Positions 11,791 through 24,600 of a DNA stretch of 64,000 nucleotides are shown here, piece after piece. The stretch's first letter is position 1; the number at the start of each line of letters is the position of its first letter. Both the position numbers and the translations under genes were made by a program. Below the pieces are notes generated by a model that worked only from the letters and a program-made list of their open reading frames with translations, was not told the DNA's origin and did no database searches. Source of the stretch: Odontocerum albicorne (Eukaryota; Arthropoda; Insecta; Trichoptera; Odontoceridae); assembly GCA_949825065.1 (NCBI GenBank), contig OX463859.1, positions 29,033,847-29,097,846 on the forward strand, read 5' to 3'.

Positions 11791-12124
11791 CCGCTCTCCC
11801 CTTATTAGCCACTTCTCCCCTTCCCTTTCTTGTACCTGTTATAATTAGAAAAAATATATTTTAGATATAATTTAGTTCAACTTCACCTGACAAGGAATAC
11901 GGAGGTCATTGAAACCGGTAGTGAACTCAAATAAAACAGTGGTGAATAAGAAATAAAAAATGTTTTATTTATTGTATTAAAAAAATTATAAACATGACAC
12001 CACAATGTAAAAATGCTATAAATAAGGTGCACATCCTCGCTAGTATATTTGTTTTCTTAGTCTTTCTTCATTTTTCCATTCTATGTCTAAACCATCTCAG
12101 ATCGCTCTTTTTGATCTTACTTAA

Positions 12125-12671
12125 CCTTTCACTTTCTGTGCTAAAAAAAACCGCATGTTCCGGTGCTGTGTACACATGTAAAAATGAGTTATTTAAAATA
12201 GGAAAAATAAGAATATTCATAGCCAATCGCTTAAATTAATTGAATTTGAAGTCAAAAGTGATAATTTTAATTTAATTGCTGAAAACATGAAAAAAACATC
12301 GGCTGACGTTCACAAAACGGGTGAAGAGATCACCTCAAACAGATGCCCGAGAGCTACTGAAGCGAGCTAATTGAGATTCTATTTCTTGCGTTCCCATATA
12401 CCGAAGTAGAGTGATACATGAATAGCATCTCTTCCTCACCCATAGTGATATTTTAGAATGAATATACCTACGTCACACATTTGATTGTATTGGTGAATTT
12501 ATTTGATGTGGCCGATGTGCTAATTATTATTGATTTTATTTTATTCATTTAATGCGTAAATGTATTACGGAGGAATACCTAAAATCTGAACCCAGTATTT
12601 ATTATATTTATAGAGATATTAAAGTTTTTAGAAGCAATGTGTACTAGTTACACATCACAGGGAGGGAAGGG
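12125..12671 (+). mobile_element. piggyBac-like non-autonomous element P1, most complete copy (547 bp)
   Basis: Flanked by TTAA (12121-12124 and 12672-12675). The left end CCTTTCACTTTCTGTG and the right end (reverse) CCCTTCCCTCCCTGTG are imperfect inverted repeats. Copies at 2113-2999 and 8545-8887 share the interior. No coding capacity. Confidence 0.72.
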
Positions 12672-12679
12672 TTAATACA

Positions 12680-13105
12680 TTAGTTTTAAGTTCACATTCA
12701 TCCCTGATTACTTCATTCCATATTTTGTCATACGAGTATATTATCCCCCCATGATTTCTTCTCAGTGCACACATTTCTACAACGTTTATTTGGCTCCTTT
12801 CGATCTTTCATTACCATCAAGACTAAGAAGAAAGGTAATTCTTATTATATAAAAAATATAACAGTAAATGGACATTGATTTTATTAAAATTGTAAAACAT
12901 TACATAGAAAAATACAAATATGATATGATATAATTTATAATAAGCTTAAACTTAACAAGTAAATAAATGTGAAAATTTCATAATTTAAAAAGTACGATAG
13001 ACAATAAGTATTAAAAATAGACATTACGAGGTAGGAATAATCATTAGTGAGGTGTAAAACAGTGGCGTGGCGACCATAGATGCTGTGGAAGTGCCACATC
13101 CCATA
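12680..13105. other. Unassigned AT-rich stretch
   Basis: No gene signal. The frame 12935-13138 (minus) runs into the MITE at 13112 and has no family feature. A TACGAGTA octamer lies at 12731-12738. Confidence 0.4.
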
Positions 13106-13111
13106 ATGGTA

Positions 13112-13597
13112 CCGTATTTTACGGACTATAAGACGCACCTTAATTTAAAGGCAATTTAAAAAAAAAATTACATTTTTACCATTTTTATTATTAGATTGCA
13201 AAGCCAGACTTTACTTTTTACTACTTTATAGCCCGCATCATATGAATACCTTTTATTTTTTCCCATTGCGAAACTAGCTACTAACAAAAATATTGTACTG
13301 TTACCGATAACACAAATCACTTTCAATCCAAGTTCACTGGCACCGTAGACTGCAATGACGCATCATAGCATAGGCTAAACAATGTTCTGGGTTTGTGATG
13401 GCGGGGCGGGAGGGAGACAGTGTTAGCAAGCTTGTGAATCCCCGCAACTCATGTTCGTCGCGTCATTTTTAAGACTGGCGGGAATTTTAAATCAAACACT
13501 GGACATTTTTATATTAATTTCGAGTATAAGACGCACCTGAATTTTGGAGGCAGCTTTTTGAAGAAAAAAAGTGCGTCTTATAGTCCGTAAAATACGG
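13112..13597. mobile_element. MITE, 486 bp, TA target
   Basis: Perfect 27-bp terminal inverted repeats (CCGTATTTTACGGACTATAA then GACGCAC), each bordered by TA (13110-13111, 13598-13599). No coding capacity. A TA target points to the Tc1/mariner/pogo superfamily, but I have no transposase to prove it. Confidence 0.85.
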
Positions 13598-13947
13598 TAT
13601 ATGCTTTTACGTGAAAACAACAACACGCAGTCATTTTTAATTTGTCTTCATATAAGCAAGTTTAATCAAAGCCCGGCTTTTAACTAGTGTATTATGGCCT
13701 GGCTTTTAGACTAATGCTTTTCAGATATGTGCAAGCGTTAATAGTCAACTCTAAAATTATTAAAAATTGTGTTCAAGGCTCTATATAAGATTTAATTTAC
13801 GTAAAATGTGTAAAAAATACATACATAAAGTGGAGATTTAAATTGTATTCTAAAAATTCCACAGTTTCCGTTAACAATTGATCCCTGAATAATTTCTTTT
13901 AAAATCACGGTAGTGCTCAAAAGTTTATCCCAACTTCAAAGTCTTAA

Positions 13948-14455
13948 CCCTTATCTTGGCAAAGTTCAATTTATCTAAATATTAACGTTTTCCTTGTTAT
14001 ATGGGAAGTTATTAATGAAAATTGAGGAAAAAAATTCACAACTTTTCCTTAGTTTTTTTTATATGTAACACCCACGTTACATTGCCAAAATATCAATTTT
14101 TATAAAACACAAAAAGGGCTATAAAATGATTCTATAATCTAAAACATGAACAACATTTACATAGATGAATTATCAACAAATAAAATTTTCTCTACATGTA
14201 GTGATTAACCAGATATTTAGATTATTTACCCCAATTTTCAAAATGCACCCACGCTGTCCAGACATGTTGACCCGATGTTGTTTGAAAGGTTGTAGCGTTG
14301 TCAATATTTATCCCCAGATGATACCACTGCACACAATAGTGCATGTATAGTATTTGAATGTGTTGCCATATTTGAAATTACGTTACAGTTTCTGGATTTA
14401 AAAAAAAAAATCCCTAAATTAGTGTAACATCTGTATTACAATGACATGATAAGGG
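13948..14455. mobile_element. piggyBac-like MITE, 508 bp
   Basis: TTAA at 13944-13947 and 14456-14459. Short inverted ends CCCTTATC...GATAAGGG. The interior has no frame (14165-14350 is spurious). Confidence 0.6.
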
Positions 14456-14819
14456 TTAAAAATAGTACCGTTGAGAGTAGGTAAAATTCATTATAATATA
14501 CCCTTACAAACCCTATCAGAATTGTTAGGTCAGTCAGGTTCACTGTTTTTTAATTAATTTTATCCCTACAAGGAATGGGGTAGATGGTGTGTACCTGTAG
14601 GCTAGACTGTTTTTGACATATTAATTATGTTTTAAAAAATATTTAAACAATGATTTTGTCTGAAAGTTAAATTCAGGGTTGTCACTATGTATGCAAACTA
14701 TATAACACAATGCACAAATTTCATTTCATTCTTTATATATAACACAAATATCATTTATATATATCACTGATGTAAAAGGAATATGTGCTTATGCTGTACG
14801 AGCATTAACAAAGGTTTTA

Positions 14820-15475
14820 AATATAAAAGACAAAATAATATTAAATTAGTGTTAAAATCACAATTTTAAATAAACTTTTACGACATATAAGTTAAATGAT
14901 GCCTAAAAACAATGCGACACAAATAATTAGTAAATTATGGGAATTCACTTAAAAAAAAACTACTGGCGCGCTAACCCTACCGACATATAACAACAGTCAA
15001 AGGGATTACTTCAGAAAAATGCCAATATCTCGATCAAAAATCACTTCTAAAGGAGTATGGCCGTACGGCGAGCGAATTTTTACTTCAAGAGAGTATGCAC
15101 GTACACGGTACGTCCAATGTTTTTATTCCCGAATATATGAATGTATCCATAAAACGGACATGGCTCAAATGTTATTATCTATTCTATTATTTTGTATATG
15201 GCGGCCGCAATTACCTTATTTATATTACTTACAAAATAAATTTTTTATTTTACTTACAAAATCTCACTCGTTTAGAGGTTAAAAAATTATTAAAAAATTC
15301 ATAATTTTCTACAGAGATGGCAGTATCTGTACTAATTATAAATTATAGCATAACGATATGTCACATTGGTAATATAATCTCAACAATATGAACGTGGATA
15401 TAACTGTACATGGCCCGTGTGGTTCGGATTAACCATGAAGATAATTCCGTCTTTGGCAAATCAACAGTTTATCAA
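14820..15475 (+). mobile_element. Interspersed repeat Z, copy 1
   Basis: Matches 25565-26145 in reverse orientation over about 500 bases (for example ACAGAGATGGCAGTATCTGT, AATATCTCGATCA). This copy is interrupted by element W at 15044-15278. Class unknown. Confidence 0.7.
15044..15278 (+). mobile_element. TTAA-target element W, inserted in repeat Z
   Basis: Shares GGCCGTACGGCG, GCGAATTTTTAC and the right end CTCGTTTAGAGG with 59883-60219. TTAA follows at 15279-15282. The uninterrupted Z copy on the minus strand near 25750 has TTAA at the same place. Confidence 0.7.
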
Positions 15476-15780
15476 AATAAATTAGTTAGATTGTTTTTCA
15501 ATATAAATTATTATTTTATTGGTCTTGAGTAGGACTGAGATATAATTACAATTAATTTTTTTAGACAGTCAGTTTTTCCTTATATGTTATAAATATTTTG
15601 TGTATTTAAAATAAATGTGCAATTGTATTTATAAATAAAAAAAGTATTTTCCTTACTCACTAAATTTATAAAAATCTATTTCAAATTATATAAAAAATCA
15701 CTTAACTTAAAGCTATTTTATGTATTTTACATGATATAATAATATGTGTATGTAAAATATTGTTGTTTTTGAATATATTA

Positions 15781-16691
15781 AGGGGACCGAAAAGAAATCA
15801 AAATATTTTGACCCCCTATTTTACAGTCAGTTTATGTTGAGACACAGTGCAGTGCAGTGCAGTGAACATGTATTTTTTGTTGCTAGTGAATTAAGACTGT
15901 TGTAAATTTATTGTTTTTATGTTATTTTTTTACCGTTATTTAAATAAACAATGTCGAGACCAACAATTGATGAAGAACACTTGCGTCATTGCATGATATT
16001 TTTGTTTGATCAAATAATGAAAGAGAATGAAGTGACGCAGAAAATTAACGAAACGTATGGAGATGTATTGACACTTGATAAGTGTCATAGGTGGATAAAA
16101 AATTTTAAAATGGTGACAGGAACCTTAAAGGTGCTCCTAAAACGGGAAGACCTTTAAAAAAATATGATGATGATCTAACGTCTTTGGTGGAGTCTGATCC
16201 TCGACAATCCATCTCAGAATTATTAAGCGAGCTTAGCTGTCCATGGTCAACTATACGGGATCACCTTCATCGCATAGGAAAAAGTTACAGACAATTTGGA
16301 TTCCTCGTGAATTATCATTAACTGTACTAGAACAGCGACATATTATCTGTGCGTCTCTTTTATCCAGGCATGAATTTGAACCCTGTTTGCGGCGAATTGT
16401 TACCTGTGACGAAAAATGGGTTGTATAAATAATTATACACGAAAAAGACAATGGCTTTCACTAGGTCAGGTAGCTATCCCTACTCCAAAACCGTCTCTAA
16501 CGGTAAAAAAAGTACTTCTTTGTGTGTGGTGGGATAGCGCCGGAGTTATTTACATTGCACTTCTGAAACCAGTCGAAACAATTACTGCCGACATATGTCA
16601 ACAATTAGGCATTATTTTGTAGATTAGTTTTTTTTAAAATAAACTTTTTATTTGTAATTGAATGAATTTTTTTATTTCTTTTTGGTCCCCT
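15781..16691 (+). mobile_element. mariner element, degenerate (about 0.9 kb)
   Basis: Inverted ends AGGGGACCGAAAAGAAAT and (reverse) AGGGGACCAAAAAGAAAT in a TA context. The transposase starts at 15951 (MSRPTIDEEHLRHCMIFLF), with a first helix-turn-helix typical of mariner. A frameshift follows near 16110. The second HTH reads on in another frame (SLVESDPRQSISELL), then comes CDEKW-like sequence near 16409. The catalytic and C-terminal portion is truncated. Confidence 0.85.
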
Positions 16692-16849
16692 AATATAAAT
16701 AAAATATTTATTAACACATAGAACGAAAATATATATTCTTTTTGTTATTGTAAAAAATAATATATAGAAAAATCAAAATGGAACACTTTGGTAGTTCGGT
16801 AAACACTGTTTATATTTAATTAAATTTAATTAGTGACAGGTGACCCTCA

Positions 16850-17200
16850 AGGTGAACGCTATGAACCGATTGGAAGCATTTGAAATATGGATCCATAGGA
16901 GAATGCTTCAAATTTCTTATCAGTATTGTTCTGAACAATGTCGAAATTAGGAAGACATCACACTTGGTACACGTTCTGTGTGGTTTTAAACACCAAGTGC
17001 TGCAGTTCATGCATAATGATAAAATTGAGGGTTGTCACGGTGCTGGAAGAAGACAGATGTCCTGGTTCCCCAATGTTTGAGAGTAGACAGGAATATCAGG
17101 AGTCCAAGAGCTGTTCTATAAGGCACAGGACAGAGAGGCTTGGCCCGAGTGACAGCCGATGTCGGAGGGACCTGACATACCACGAGAAGAAGTGACAGCT
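16850..17200 (+). mobile_element. Non-LTR retrotransposon fragment (N2)
   Basis: Frame-broken match to the endonuclease/reverse-transcriptase C-terminal region: MNRLEAFEIWIHRRML at about 16861, then RQMSWFPN and a GPDIPREE-like end, close to an ACGAGAAGAAG tail (17181-17191). It is related to, but distinct from, family N1. Confidence 0.7.
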
Positions 17201-17530
17201 GTTTCACCATACGATGGCGTTGTCCAATTCTCGGTGAAGCATCACATTGTTAAAAATCAGCTACGACAAGTTAAGATATCAATTAACCGTTTCATACTCG
17301 GAAGAAACAAAAGCCATCTAGTTAAATTTCTAGTATTCTCTATAGCACCGTATGGAGTGGAAGAAACATGGGCGAGATTACTGAAACACTTTCGACAACA
17401 GGCAGGAAGAGGATCCTTACATACTTTGGGTATATTGCCAGAAAGAATAACAAAAGTTTTGAGAAACTTGTGATCACAGGAACAGTTAAAACGGTCTAAG
17501 AGTAAAACCAGTTGAAAAATGAATCTAATG
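17200..17530. other. Unassigned stretch
   Basis: The frame 17159-17473 (104 aa) starts inside the LINE tail and has no recognisable domain. I do not call it a gene. Confidence 0.4.
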
Positions 17531-18098
17531 GTTCAGAAATTCTAGGATGGGTCCTGTGGCGTTTTAAACGTCATGTCTCAAAGGGATGGGATAAAATCGT
17601 TTTATTTTTACAAATCGAAGAGTTTTTTATAAATCGAAAAATTGTTTTTCTCTAAACTGACGTTTTAATTCCTAATTTTCATTATACTGACTTTTTAATG
17701 TATTGTATGATTTGTATCTATGTTTAAATAGATCAAGATCCACTATGAATTAATACTAATTACGAACATTTCATTTTAGGTATAAAAAAATCGAAAATCC
17801 AATTATCGAATATCCCATCCCTAGCCAATGCAGACTAACGTAGTGACTTTTGACAAACGTCACCAAATATTATTTGATTTTAACAAACTGCCACATTTTT
17901 GCTAATTTGTAACAAGATGTATTAATTTGTCATTATTGTTAATTTTTTGTAATGTATTTACCTAAATAACTTGCTATTTATTAGAATCGAGGCTTATATT
18001 AAAGTTGATAAAATTATTGAAATTACTGAACGTCGTTACAAGGTTGTATTGGGGCAAATTTGTGAACTGTCACAGGACTCATCCGAGAATTTCCGAAG
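17531..18098. mobile_element. MITE related to 34286-34496, with a nested MITE
   Basis: Ends GTTCAGAAATTCTAGGATG and (reverse) TTCGGAAATTCTCGGATG match the short MITE at 34286. Inside it, 17579-17823 has its own inverted ends (AAGGGATGGGATA and reverse TAGGGATGGGATA, hAT-like), so one element jumped into the other. Confidence 0.65.
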
Positions 18099-18442
18099 TA
18101 AAGGAATCGAATCTAGGAAGCCTGTTTGCTTACTGTGAATGCTAACTGTTAAGTCATGGTCGAAGACTTGAACCAACGAGAAAGATATTATAGAGGTCTA
18201 AGTCGATGCTTTTCATATTTTAGGGAACTCGATGATTTGAAGTGCAAAAGGCAAATCATCCATATTGCATTGGTGAGCATCTCGATACTATTAACGTACT
18301 GATCAAAAGAATCAATAAATTAACGCTTAATTATAACAAAACTGGAGACTAAATTTGAAATAATATTTATGCAGAATCTAATATCAAATATTATGGCGTA
18401 TAAAAAAAAACTACTATACAGTCTTAAAAATGGGATCACTAA

Positions 18443-18637
18443 CTAATAATGCTTCTCATGAGGCTGCAACTTGACACATTCCTCACTTATCTCCCACACT
18501 TTCTTGGCAAACTCCTCATCTTCGGCTTGGTCGGACATGGCGGCTTTCTTGCAATCTACAAAATACTCTCCGGAGACATTCTCCACGTCAGGTGAGACTG
18601 CAAGGTAAATTGTAGTTTGTGCTCCTTCTTCCGGTGT
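18443..18637 (-). CDS. RDH-like gene, exon 6 (last)
   Basis: Acceptor TTCCAG, then TPEEGAQTTIYLAVSPDVEN and a C-terminal acidic helix. Stop TAG at 18443-18445. Confidence 0.94.
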   Translation of the reverse strand, partial: TPEEGAQTTIYLAVSPDVENVSGEYFVDCKKAAMSDQAEDEEFAKKVWEISEECVKLQPHEKHY

Positions 18638-21600
18638 CTGGAAAATTGAAAAAAAAAAATCAGAAATAATCATCAATCAAAAAAAATTCACTCGACTGTG
18701 GTCATCAAGCGAGGTAGCATGCGTGAACTTCAAAATGATCAAACAATAGTAAAAGGATGCAGGCAGGCAACTTAACAATCTAACTTGACATTTTCTCTCC
18801 ATGTTTATTTTTATTTCCCTCTCTCACTTCTGATTTCTTTTTATGTTTTAGCTTCTTGTGATGTTGTGGTCAATACTTGTGATTGCGCGCTTAAACTATG
18901 AATAAGTTGTTTTTTTTAAACTATTATTTAGTTTTTATACAACTGTACTTTACTTTCCCCAATGTCAAGAGTGACACTTGGTATGTTATGTGCGAGCCAT
19001 CTGCACTGGCGTAGCGGCATTTTACCAACCATAATTTATTTGTCTTAGCCTGCCTGCGTCACTCATTTTGGTTTAGTCGATCTTCATCGGAGATCTGCGC
19101 ATTAAGATATTGTTTTTGTTCAACGTTGATAATTTATCACCGTAGCCATAGTTGTTATGTTTTTCTTCACTTTGCAGTTTCAATCTGGGTCTACCAGGTA
19201 TTTTAAAACTTTTTTTTTTATAATATTTAAAATTTAATGGTCGCACCGAAAGTAACTCATTTTATGCATTCAATACATAAGAAAAATAATAGTTTTTTCA
19301 CACTGAAATACGAGGGTCACCCAAAAAGTAAGGTTACAACATTTATGTAGGATCGAAAAATGTTTGTATTTAATTGAAATTCATAGGATACTTCACAAAT
19401 ATATCAAACTATTTTTCAACGTAATCGCCGTCGAGATCAAGACATTTCTGTAGTCGGGGCACCAGCTTTTGTGTGCCAGTGTCATAGACCTCCGCCGCCA
19501 GCTCTTTCAGCCCCTTCTTCACAGCTTCCTCGACCTTCTGATCGTTAAAAAATTGTTGGGGTGTAGTGACACACCCACGTCTCATCCCCCGTCACGATAG
19601 AGTCCAGAAAAGCTTCTCCCTCCTGTGCAAAATGATCCAAAAATTCACACGCGGCGGTCACGCGATTTTGACGGTGCTCCGGTGTGAGCATTATGGGCAC
19701 CCATCTCGCACACAACTTCCTGTAACCAAGTTTTTCCGACACAATATTACCAAGGAGACTTCGAGAAATGTCAAGAAATTCTTCGTGAAGATTGTCAAGC
19801 GTCACACGGCGGTCATTTAGCACTTGATCTACAATTTTTTGCACAAATTCATCAGAAATCACTGCCTCGTGAGTATCAGTACGGCCTTCTCTGAACAACC
19901 TAACCCACTTCGTGACATGTTGTCGACTCATCACATCACTACCATAAACTTCCACGAGCTTCCAATGGATATTCGCTGCAGTATTGTTCTGCAAAGTCCA
20001 AAAACTGATGACCGCGTGGGTCTCGCACGGACGAGAGTTGACGGAAGCGCGCGACGACCTCTCCATCGGAAGAATTTACTGGGACTGAACAAAATGACCG
20101 ACAAACATGTGGGACCAAACAAACTGATCGTTAGGATCCCCCCTATACGCCAGGTGCACTAACTTTGAAACAAAAAAACTCTCCCGGCCTCAGGAGCCCT
20201 TGTAACCTTAGTTTCTGGATGACCCTCGTACATTCTCAAATTGCGTGATATTTCACTTAATAACTACCTTGTTTTTTAATGCACATGTACTCGAAATGTA
20301 CAAATGACAACAAATGTATTTTCATTTGTTTTGTAAAAAATTATATAAATATGGATTATTTGAGAATTGAATTAAGTAATTGAAGCATACCTTGTAGAAG
20401 ACTTTAATGAGACATTGTAGAGGCATCCTGAACCAGTCAGGCAAGTTCCTGAAGATCTCTGTCATCACCACACCAGGGTGGTTGGAGTTGGCGATCACGC
20501 CTGGAATTAATAGATAAAATAAATTATTTCCACGTGTCTACATGACATGCTATCATTGTGTATTGGTATTCCCTACCCTTCTCTGACTCCGTTTAGATCC
20601 AGACAAACTTTCTGGATGGAGGGACAATGATTGGCTGAGAGGAATGGGAACTTGCTATATAGAAAACAGCAGGAGTGGAATTGGTCCATAGTTGGAAATT
20701 CATATGACATGATTGGAATGAAATGAAACAGGTAAATTCTTAAGATTCTTGGGACAGACAATGCTTTAACCCTTTAAGTGCCGGAAGTTATTAGTATGGC
20801 CGCACCCAGCAGGCCGGGATTTTTTCAACAAAAATAAAACCTAAAAATTTTATATTTTTTGTATACAGATATAAAGGATATTATGAAAACTTACTAAATA
20901 TATACACCGTGGGGCGTTTGAGCTGCCGTTCACTCAGAAAAACACAGTTTAAATATTCACAAAATGTCAGGGTTGTCACAACTTGACACAGAAAACACGT
21001 TTACTCATAAATATAGTGGAATATAATATACTTTGTAAACTAAAATCAACAAATTATCTGTATGATGTATAATAAAGCGCAAAAGGTAAATAAACTATAA
21101 AATAAAACCGTAAAGTCTATATAAACGTCGTATTATGCCGCAAAACTTTTTGAGCTTTCACAGTAATGGGAGTTAGTTGTTTAGACTCAACAAATATTTC
21201 TTATTTATTAATTATTATTTCTTGTTACTGTATATAATTATCTTTAACCTTTGTATGAAATTGGGTTTAACCTGTATATGTAAGCTTTATAAAATAAATA
21301 AATGAGAAAAAAACATACAATAAAACACAATTGATCATTCCATGAAAATAAATGGTTTAAGTAGAGGAAGATTCCACATGTCTTGTTCAGGAATCTGCGT
21401 AAATGGTTTGGAGTTGTACAAGGCTGCAGTCAATTAAGTGAAGATTGCCGTGATGGTGTTGGCAGATCAATAGCTGATGTCACTCGCTATTTAAATGCAA
21501 TGAAAGCGATTGTAATTTGTTTTATCGAACACTGTTTATTCCACTTTATGTAATGGTATAACCCTACCGGTTTCAAGGCTTTCACTTCATCATCAGTCTT

Positions 21601-24600
21601 GTTTGTGCTCCCCTGAAGATGCGGTGAAAGCCTTGAAACCTTTATTATACCGTTACAAAAATAGTTTGATAAAACAAATTACAATACCTTTAAACCTCTA
21701 CAATATTAATGCCTTAACTATAAATAACATACAATGAAAGTGAGTTTTTTTACCAACGAGTCATCACTGGCGATTAAAAGTGGATTATTTATAACATCAG
21801 TTGAAAATATGATGGTCTCAGCAGGGCGAGCCAGTACAGGCGATTGTAAAGGCTGGAATGTGTCCAAAGATATGCTGTATCTGGTGGGATTGGAAGGGTA
21901 TCGTTTACTTATGAGCTGTTACCACTAAACCAAACTATTGATTCCAATAATCACTACTAACAGTTGGCTTTATTGAAGCAAGTAATCAATAAGAGACCAG
22001 GGTTGGCCGATAGAAAAGGCATTGTGTTTCAGTATAACAGCACCAGATCACACGTTTCTATGATCATTTGTCAAAAATTGTTACAACTTGGCTATGATGT
22101 TTTAGTGCATCCACCATGTATGTTGTCCGGATCTAGCACCTTCTGTCCATCATTCGTTTTGCTCTTTTCAAAACACTCTTATGGTGTAAATTTACCAAGT
22201 TTTACGCTATTAAGTCTCAGTAATTCTGCAAGAGCGGAATCATTCAGTTACTTACTAGAAAGATGGAAAAAGGTCACTGATCAAAATGACATATAATTGA
22301 TAAAAAATATTTTTGAATTTACAAGTGGACAAAATGGACAAATATATGTTGCAATCATTGTATTATATATTGGGTGTTAACATAAGTTGTGTCCGTTTTT
22401 TTTTTCAATTTAAAAATGAGCACCAAAAGTAAAACAAAATGGTAAAGGTTATATGTCATTCGAAAGAAAATTTTATGCTCTACAAGATATTGTGTTTGCT
22501 TTTACGTTACATATATTATTTTATTTAACTACAAGACTTCAAAATGGAATGTCAAGTAGATGAAAGTGAGCATTTTCGACACTTCCTTCTGTTCGCGTTC
22601 AATCGAGGGAATAAAGCTGCCAAAGCTGCTCACAATATTTACGAAGTGTACGGTGAATATGCTATGAATTAAAAGACATCTCGTCGATGGTTTTTACGTT
22701 TCAAAGACGGTAATTTTGACCTGAAAGACATGGAGCGTTCCGGACGACCAGTGGACTTTGATAAGGACTGCTTAAACTATATTATTCATGAAGATCCCCT
22801 TCAAACCACCATAGAATTGGCTGAGCAGATGAATTGTAGTCGCATGACAGTATACCGCCATCTTAAATCAATGGGAAAATTCCAGAAGTTCGGCGCTAGG
22901 GTTCCACATGTTTTGAGTGAAAACAAAAAAAATCAACGTTCGACAATTTCTCCTGGTTTGTTCGCGCGTCATCGAGCTACGCATGGCCACAAGCAAAGGT
23001 TCCTTTACCGCATCATTACGGGTGATGAAAAATGGTTTGAAAATGGTGATAAAAAAAAATGGTGATGAAAAATGTTTGAAGGGGATCTTCACGAATAATA
23101 TGGTTTAAGCGGTCTTCATCGAAGTCCACTGATCGTCCGGAATGCTCCGTGTTTCAGGTGGAAATTACCGTCTTTGAAACGCAAAAACCATCGACGAGCT
23201 GTCCTTTCATTCATAGCATCTTCACCGTACACTTCGCAAATATCGCGAGCAGCTTTGGCAGCTTATTTCCTCGATTGAACGCGAACAGAAGGCGGTGTCG
23301 AAAATGCTCACTTTCGTCTAGTTGACATTCCATTTTGAAGGCCTGTAATCAAATAAAATAATATATGTAACGTAAAAGCAAACACAGTATCTTGTAGAGC
23401 AGAAAATTTTCTTTCGAATGACGTATAACCTTTATCATTTTGTTTTACTTTTGGTGCTCATTTTAAATTTGGAACAAAACGGACACAACTTATGTTTACA
23501 CCCAATATATAAAAAAAAAACTAATTCTTTAAATGTGGTCAAACCATTTAAATTATAATGAAACCCTTCAAAGCATTGCGTATAATTAAATTTACTTTTG
23601 GTACGAATAAACAGCGAAGAGCGTATACATAAAAATTTAGGACACCTATTGGACGACCGATACTTCAATGGCGGGATGTAAAGAATCTAGTAGCTTGTGC
23701 ATTACCCTACTAGAGAGAATGTGTCCAACGAACTACATATCTCAAAGGGCCTTGATGCCTTTTTCTTCTTCAAAGTTTCTCCTCTTTATATTAGGTGTAC
23801 AAATAAGTTTCCGCCGTTTTTTATAAAAAAATGGGCATTTATTGTGAAAGAACGAAACCTCATGTTTTATTCGAAGTAGTACCCATCGCTTGCCACTACT
23901 TTTCCCCATCTTTCTGTCAGCATACGAATACCGCGTCAGTCATCATCATCATCTTTTGAGGCTATCCACGAATCGACTCAATTTTTGGTATCTTCATATG
24001 ATGTGAAGTGCTGCTCAGACAGGCCATGCGTCATCGATCAAAACAAGTGGTAATCAGAAGGAGCAATGTCTGGTGAATACAGCGGGTGGGGTAAAACTTC
24101 TCAATTGAGTGTTTCCAAATAGGTTTTGACCGGTGCCGCAACATATGGACTAGCATTATCATGCAGGAGAATAATTTTGTCGTGTCTGGCGTAGTAGTGG
24201 GCGCGCTTTTCCTCGAGTGCTCGACTCAATCTCATCAATTATGTTCGGTAGACAGCCCCAGCAATGGTTTCATTCGGTTTGAGCAACTCATAATACACGA
24301 CACCAAGCTGATCCCACCAAATACACAACAAGAGTTTTTTTCCATGAATATTTGGCTTAGCCGTAGATGTTGAAGCATGACCAGGGGATCCCCATGATTT
24401 CTTCCTTTTTGGATTCACATGGATGCATTTTTCATCACCAGTGACTATATGGTGCAGAAAACCCTTTCGTTTATGCCTGGCAAGCAGCATTTCACATGTG
24501 GAAAATTGGCATTCAAAGTTTCTCCGTGTCAGTTCATATGAATCCCAATTTCTTTGTTTTTGAATCATTCCCAATGATTTCAACCCATGTGAAATTGCTT

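Noticed and set aside
17159..17473. 104-aa frame as a small gene
   Set aside because: It starts inside a LINE 3' end, and no domain or splice context supports it.
19824..20162. 112-aa plus-strand frame
   Set aside because: Antisense to the mariner transposase remnant.
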